A stretch of DNA of 64,000 nt. It comes from Kitasatospora viridis (GTDB taxonomy: Bacteria; Actinomycetota; Actinomycetes; Streptomycetales; Streptomycetaceae). Positions within the stretch are counted from its first letter, which is position 1. Every line of letters begins with the position of its first letter. Shown here piece by piece: positions 59,913 through 64,000 of this stretch. The position numbers and the translations under genes were made by a program. The DNA lies in NCBI RefSeq assembly GCF_007829815.1, contig NZ_VIWT01000001.1:4865001-4929000 (forward strand), given 5' to 3'. The notes below the pieces were generated by a model. The model was given only the letters and a program-made list of their open reading frames with translations. It ran no database searches and was not told the DNA's origin.

Positions 59913-61594
59913 TCGGGCAGTTCGGCCAGCCCGTAGACGCGCAGCGCGGCCTCGGTCGCCGCGTCGACGTCGCGTGCGTCGAAGGCGGCCCGCAGGGCGG
60001 CGCGGTCCTGCTCGTCGATGGCCTCCGGGGCGGGCACGCGGATCTTGCGGAGGTACTGGGCCTGGAAGCGCAGGGTGCCGCCGCGCATCCTGACCGCGTA
60101 CGCCTCCACGAACGCCCCGGCGACCTTGGAGAGCAGCAGTCCGCCGAGCACCCGCATGTCCCAGCTGTCGGAGACGATGAAGTACAGGTTGTGGTGGGGG
60201 TACAGCCCTTCGGGGCCGCCCTCGTCCAGCACCGGATGGATCGTCAACTTCATGTCGGGGAAGAGGAGTTTGGGTCTGGCCCGGAGCTTGTGGTCGACCT
60301 TGTCGATCGTCTTGTACCAGCGGCTCGGCTGCTTGACCGCGACGTAGCGCTTCCTGAGCACCTCGCTGTGCCGCCGGAAGTAGGTGGACAGCCGTGGATG
60401 GTCGGCCAGGTCCACCAACTCGCCGTCGGCGGTCCAGGGGTTCACCAGGAAGGAGCCGTTCCATCTCAGGGTGCCGCTGGTGGTGTCGCGGACCATGGCC
60501 AGGGGAAGCAGCCGGTCCTGCTCGACCAGCCCGGCGTCATCGGTGATGAAGACCTTGTCGGCGCCGGTGGCGATGCCGATCCCGACCCGCGTCCCCGTCG
60601 TCTCGTCCTCCAGCAGCCGGAACCGCTCGCTGAGGTCCTCCAGGGCCGCGAGCCTCGCCGGGGAGCCGGTCGGCCACGAGTCCTCCTCCGGGAACCAGTG
60701 CTCCATCCGCGCGGCCTGGTAGGCCGGGGTCGCGACCGGCGCGGGGTCGTCGCTCCCGTACCAGGCGAGGAACTCCTCGGCCTCGGCCGCTCCGAACGCA
60801 CGCGTGGTGTCGGCGGCGACCGCGCTCCCCTGGCGGCCGCCCCGGTTGGTGATGATCGTGACCGCCGGGTACGCGGAGACCTGCTCCTCGAACGCGTCCA
60901 CGTCGTGCATCGCCATGGCGAGGTCGATGCTGAAGTCGCGGGTGACCAGCCGGCGCAGCTTCCGGCCGTACTGGTTGCGCATCCAGCGGTCGGCGCAGAT
61001 GAAGCCGAGCCGTCCCCCGGGCTTGAGGCTGCGGAGCGCCACCTCGTAGAAGCCCACGTAGACGTCGGCGCGGCCACCCATGGTGGAGCACGCCGCGCGG
61101 TAGGCGTCCATCCGGTCGTCCGGCACGTCCTCCAGCCGGATGTACGGCGGGTTGCCGACGACGAAGTCGGCCCGGAGCGGCGCCGGTTGCAGCAGGTAGT
61201 CACTCCTGGTGACCCAGCTGCGCGCGACGAGCCGGGCGTCCTGGCGGTCCCACCCGTCGGCGATGAGCTGTTCCTCGACCACCGTCCGGCTCGCGCCCAC
61301 GTTGCGCTCCAGCAGGTCGAACGCCTTGACCGTGTCGCTCGCCTCGACGATCCGGCGGCCGTGGATCCGGCACGAAGCGCTGACGCGGGAAGCGATCCCC
61401 TTCAGGAAGGCACCGGTGCCGCAGGCGGGCTCGACGACCGTCAGCCCCAGGAGGTCGAGGTCGGCGGTGTAGCCGAGCAGGTCGAGGATGAGGTCGACCA
61501 TCCAGCGCCGGGTGAACACCTCACCGTGTTCGATCGCCTCCGCAGGCAGGTCGGACGGGGTTCGGTGATCGGTGAGGGGGGCGAGGTTCGGCAC
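59909..61594 (-). CDS. DNA adenine methyltransferase of a XhoI/PaeR7I-type restriction-modification system
   Basis: A 561-residue N6-adenine DNA methyltransferase. The SAM-binding motif I is VVEPACGTGAFLKGIA near 54-69, and the catalytic motif IV is VGNPPYIRLEDVPDDR near 147-162. The catalytic domain spans about 30-260. The C-terminal part, about 310-540, is a target-recognition-like region (GIGIATGADKVFI; LRARPKLLFPDMKLTIHP). The partner gene directly upstream encodes a XhoI/PaeR7I-type endonuclease, so the predicted target is CTCGAG. Start at ATG 61594 gives a normal length. Confidence 0.9.
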   Translation of the reverse strand: MPNLAPLTDHRTPSDLPAEAIEHGEVFTRRWMVDLILDLLGYTADLDLLGLTVVEPACGTGAFLKGIASRVSASCRIHGRRIVEASDTVKAFDLLERNVGASRTVVEEQLIADGWDRQDARLVARSWVTRSDYLLQPAPLRADFVVGNPPYIRLEDVPDDRMDAYRAACSTMGGRADVYVGFYEVALRSLKPGGRLGFICADRWMRNQYGRKLRRLVTRDFSIDLAMAMHDVDAFEEQVSAYPAVTIITNRGGRQGSAVAADTTRAFGAAEAEEFLAWYGSDDPAPVATPAYQAARMEHWFPEEDSWPTGSPARLAALEDLSERFRLLEDETTGTRVGIGIATGADKVFITDDAGLVEQDRLLPLAMVRDTTSGTLRWNGSFLVNPWTADGELVDLADHPRLSTYFRRHSEVLRKRYVAVKQPSRWYKTIDKVDHKLRARPKLLFPDMKLTIHPVLDEGGPEGLYPHHNLYFIVSDSWDMRVLGGLLLSKVAGAFVEAYAVRMRGGTLRFQAQYLRKIRVPAPEAIDEQDRAALRAAFDARDVDAATEAALRVYGLAELPD

Positions 61595-61684
61595 AGGGCG
61601 ACCCTACAGGGGCACCCCTTCGCGGCAGGTCACGCTGGACGGGAGCCGGGGCGGGTGGCCAGCCCCGTGCCCCGCCCGTGCGCC

Positions 61685-62398
61685 CTACTTCGACCTGCGG
61701 GCCTCGACGACCGCCTTGACGAAGTTGACCCGCCCCTCGATGGCGACCCGGAGCGTTGCGCCCGTCGCCGTGTCGAGCGGCTCCTTGTACGCGACTCCGT
61801 CGGCCGTGGAGGTGGTCGTGAGGAACCAGCCGGCGTCGTAGACCTTCTCCCCGATGAGGCGCCTGATCATCTCCTGGTAGCGCTGGTTGTAGGAGTGGCC
61901 CTTGAACACCGGGTCGGTCTCGAACAGCGCGCTGACGTCGCGGTCCGGCTGCTCCGTCTCCTCGTCCTCCCGAAGGACCAGGACGTAGCCGAGCCAGGGC
62001 GGGACGTCGCCGAAGGCGCCGTTCCGGTTCTGCGCGGCCGCCGTGTCGGTCGCGGTGCCGAGGGCCTCCTCGAAGCGGTTGTTGATGTTCCTGGAGACGC
62101 TGCCGACCTGCGACTTGAACTCCAGCGCCGCCACCAGGATCCCGTCGTACAGCACGACCAGGTCCCACTGCTTGCGCACGCGGTAGAAACCGGGGAGGTA
62201 GGGCTTGCCGGTCAGCACGCAGCTCTCGTCGAGGCCGCAGTCGACGAACACCTGCTTGACCAGGCCCTCGAACCCGCCCATGTGCTTGTTGGCCCGCGCC
62301 GTGCCCCCGGACTTGCCCTTGTCGTCCAGCTTCTCCCGCTGGTCGTTCCGCTTGAACCAGAAGTCCTCGACGGCTCCCTGGATCGCCCCCGGCCTCAT
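61685..62398 (-). CDS. XhoI/PaeR7I-family type II restriction endonuclease
   Basis: A 237-residue endonuclease, close to the length of XhoI and PaeR7I as I recall them. QWDLVVLYDGILVAALEFKS near 80-99 contains the D-x(n)-ExK catalytic core of the PD-(D/E)xK fold, followed by the conserved GSVSRNINNRFEEALG near 103-118 and FKGHSYNQRYQEMIRRL later. It is expected to cut CTCGAG unless methylated. ATG at 62398 has an AAGGGGG ribosome site; an upstream extension to 62620 is not supported. The methyltransferase starts 90 bases downstream. Confidence 0.9.
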   Translation of the reverse strand: MRPGAIQGAVEDFWFKRNDQREKLDDKGKSGGTARANKHMGGFEGLVKQVFVDCGLDESCVLTGKPYLPGFYRVRKQWDLVVLYDGILVAALEFKSQVGSVSRNINNRFEEALGTATDTAAAQNRNGAFGDVPPWLGYVLVLREDEETEQPDRDVSALFETDPVFKGHSYNQRYQEMIRRLIGEKVYDAGWFLTTTSTADGVAYKEPLDTATGATLRVAIEGRVNFVKAVVEARRSK

Positions 62399-62551
62399 GC
62401 CCGCCCCCTTGCAGTTGGTGGTGATTGCGGTGGACCCGCGCACACCGTGGGCCACACGAACCCCAGTCTTCCCTACCGGTCCGACAGCCGAGCCCCGCCG
62501 CGAGCGCGCGACTGGGCGGGGGAGGGCTGACGGTGTCTCATTTCCAGCCGT

Positions 62552-62585
62552 CAGTGGGATGACAGTGGTCCGGCAGTGGGATGAC
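62552..62585. repeat. Direct repeat CAGTGGGATGAC upstream of the secreted peptidase
   Basis: Exact 12-base copies at 62552-62563 and 62574-62585, offset 22 bases, in the gap between the restriction gene and the peptidase gene, 60-93 bases before the latter's start. Confidence 0.5.
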
Positions 62586-62644
62586 GGCGGGGCGCAGAAG
62601 ACTCGGTGACGAACGATCATGAATCAGAGCCGAGGGAGCCGCCC

Positions 62645-64000
62645 ATGACCCGTCCACGCCTCACCGCTGCCGTCCGTCTCGGTGCCGCCGTGACCGCGTC
62701 CTTGTTGCTGGTCGGCCTCGCACCGGTGGCCGCAGCCGCAGTGACTGTGCCCGTGCCCGAGCTCGGGTGGGGGACGAAGGGGTGCGCAGCCGGGTTCGAA
62801 TGTGCGACGGCCGCCGTGCCGTTGGACTACCGCGACCCGCGAGGCCGGTCGATCCAGTTGGCGCTGATCCGTCATCCCGCCACCGACCAGGCGCACCGGA
62901 TCGGGTCGTTGGTGTTCAATCCGGGGGGTCCGGCCGCTGCCGGGACCGAGGCGCTGCCCACGGTGTACGGCATGTTTCCCGAGGAGGTGCGGGAGCGGTT
63001 CGACATCGTCAGCTTCGATCCGCGCGGGGTGGGGGAGTCCACCACGCTCCAGTGCTTCCCCGACGCCGCCGCCGAGCAGAGCCTGTTGGCCCGCATCCCG
63101 GCGGGGTTCCCGGTGGGCGCGGCTCAGCAGTCGGCGTGGGCGGATGCCTACGAGCAGTTCGGCCGCCAGTGCGCCGACGGTTCGCCGGCCGGGTTGGCGG
63201 CGCACCTGTCCACGGCCGACGTGGCCCGGGACATGGACGTGCTGCGGCAGGCGCTCGGCGAGCGGCGGCTCACGTACCTGGGGACCTCGTACGGCTCGTA
63301 CCTGGGCGCCACCTACGCCAACCTGTTCCCCGGGCGGATCCGCGCGATGGTGCTGGACAGCGCCATCGACCCGGTCGCCTGGTCCACCGGCCGGGACCCG
63401 CAGGACGCCGCGCTGCCGCCGTTCCTGCGCACCGGCAGCGACCTCGCCTCGGCCCGCACGCTCGACGCCTTCCTCGACCGGTGCGGTGCCGTGACCACCG
63501 ATCGGTGCGCCTTCTCGGCGGGCAGTGCGGAGGCGACCCGCGCCAAGTTCGACGGGTTGCTCAATCGGTTGCGCAGCGGGCCGGTCGAGTTGGGCGCCGC
63601 GCCGATCGGCTACGCGGCGACGGTGTCCGCCGCCGCGTCCCTGCTCTACGCGGTGGCGCCGGTGCCGGGTGTGCCGGGCACCGGGTGGCCGGCGCTGGGG
63701 CAGCTGTTGCAGGTGCTGTGGACGGCGCCTGACGCACCGTCGGGCCCGTCGCCGACCGGCGGCGCGCCGAAGCAGGAGCAGGTGCTCGGCGTGGTGTGCG
63801 CCGACACCGCCAACCCGTCTGCGGGGGCTGACTATTCAGCGCTGGCCGACCAGGCCGAGGCCAGGTCCGGCGCCGTCGGCCCGTTCTGGGTCTGGCAGAC
63901 GCAGCGCTGCGCCGGCTGGCCCGCCGACGCGGGCCGGGACCGCTACACCGGCCCGTGGAACCGCCCGACCTCCGCGCCGATCCTGGTGGTGGCCAACACC
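62645..64000 (+). CDS. Secreted alpha/beta-hydrolase, tripeptidyl-aminopeptidase type (C-terminus cut by window edge)
   Basis: An exported serine peptidase like the streptomycete tripeptidyl aminopeptidases/SlpD-E group. 452 codons are open to the window end. The signal peptide is about 1-33 (hydrophobic TASLLLVGLAPVAAAA). The hydrolase fold has LVFNPGGPAAAG near 87 (oxyanion), FDIVSFDPRGVGEST near 118, and the nucleophile elbow GTSYGSYLGATYANLFPGR near 217-235 with Ser219. The tail reaches SAPILVVANT, the TAP-type C-terminal domain where the acid and histidine would follow. ATG at 62645 has GAGGGAG upstream. Confidence 0.9.
   Translation, partial: MTRPRLTAAVRLGAAVTASLLLVGLAPVAAAAVTVPVPELGWGTKGCAAGFECATAAVPLDYRDPRGRSIQLALIRHPATDQAHRIGSLVFNPGGPAAAGTEALPTVYGMFPEEVRERFDIVSFDPRGVGESTTLQCFPDAAAEQSLLARIPAGFPVGAAQQSAWADAYEQFGRQCADGSPAGLAAHLSTADVARDMDVLRQALGERRLTYLGTSYGSYLGATYANLFPGRIRAMVLDSAIDPVAWSTGRDPQDAALPPFLRTGSDLASARTLDAFLDRCGAVTTDRCAFSAGSAEATRAKFDGLLNRLRSGPVELGAAPIGYAATVSAAASLLYAVAPVPGVPGTGWPALGQLLQVLWTAPDAPSGPSPTGGAPKQEQVLGVVCADTANPSAGADYSALADQAEARSGAVGPFWVWQTQRCAGWPADAGRDRYTGPWNRPTSAPILVVANT

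Overview
This window reads as the chromosome of a high-GC actinomycete, most likely Streptomyces or a close relative such as Kitasatospora. The support is strong G/C bias at third codon positions, frequent GTG starts, U-tract-less terminator hairpins, and families typical of that group (SAV2148-type HEPN protein, SAV_915 family, DUF6317-like protein, actinobacterial SoxR, efeUO fusion, TreXYZ). No rRNA, tRNA, CRISPR array or insertion sequence was seen. The genus is inferred from sequence character only.

Positions 1-19900 are mostly core. They hold a branched-chain amino-acid ABC transporter (livK, then a truncated livH), a PaaI-like thioesterase, polA, hrpB, a methyltransferase, rpsA with a textbook -35/-10 promoter, an MMPL transporter, a 50-residue secreted peptide too short for routine calling, a MarR regulator, coaE, a bifunctional penicillin-binding protein, an orphan maltokinase-cap protein and soxR.

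Positions 20000-33640 are metabolic. A split transketolase pair sits behind a perfect 20-bp SoxR-box-like palindrome. It converges with a glgX-treY-treZ operon for making trehalose from glycogen. Then come a HEPN-type protein, an iron-uptake operon (efeUO fusion and efeB) behind two iron-box-like sites, and an epsilon-type exonuclease.

Positions 33640-47800 hold a polysaccharide deacetylase, a phosphotransferase and two divergent MMPL transporters separated by a motif-rich spacer. These are followed by cspA with a structured leader, a DEAD-box helicase, an XRE/MmyB-like regulator divergent from a Tat-exported propeller protein, and a four-gene operon with WXG100-like and DUF6317-like proteins.

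Positions 48200-64000 are accessory. A 2308-residue secreted RHS/YD-repeat protein ends in a bacterial EndoU nuclease toxin domain, overlaps a MafI-type immunity gene by one base, and shows a local fall in GC. A LysR regulator is divergent from an EamA exporter-aminopeptidase-PhzF operon. A XhoI/PaeR7I-type restriction-modification pair follows, then a secreted peptidase of the alpha/beta-hydrolase fold cut by the window end.

Best leads are the EndoU/MafI module beside a WXG-like operon, the cspA leader with terminator-like hairpin and upstream ORF, the SoxR-box transketolase operon, the triplicated GTCCG-N5-CGGAC operator upstream of livK, and the arrays between the two MMPL genes.
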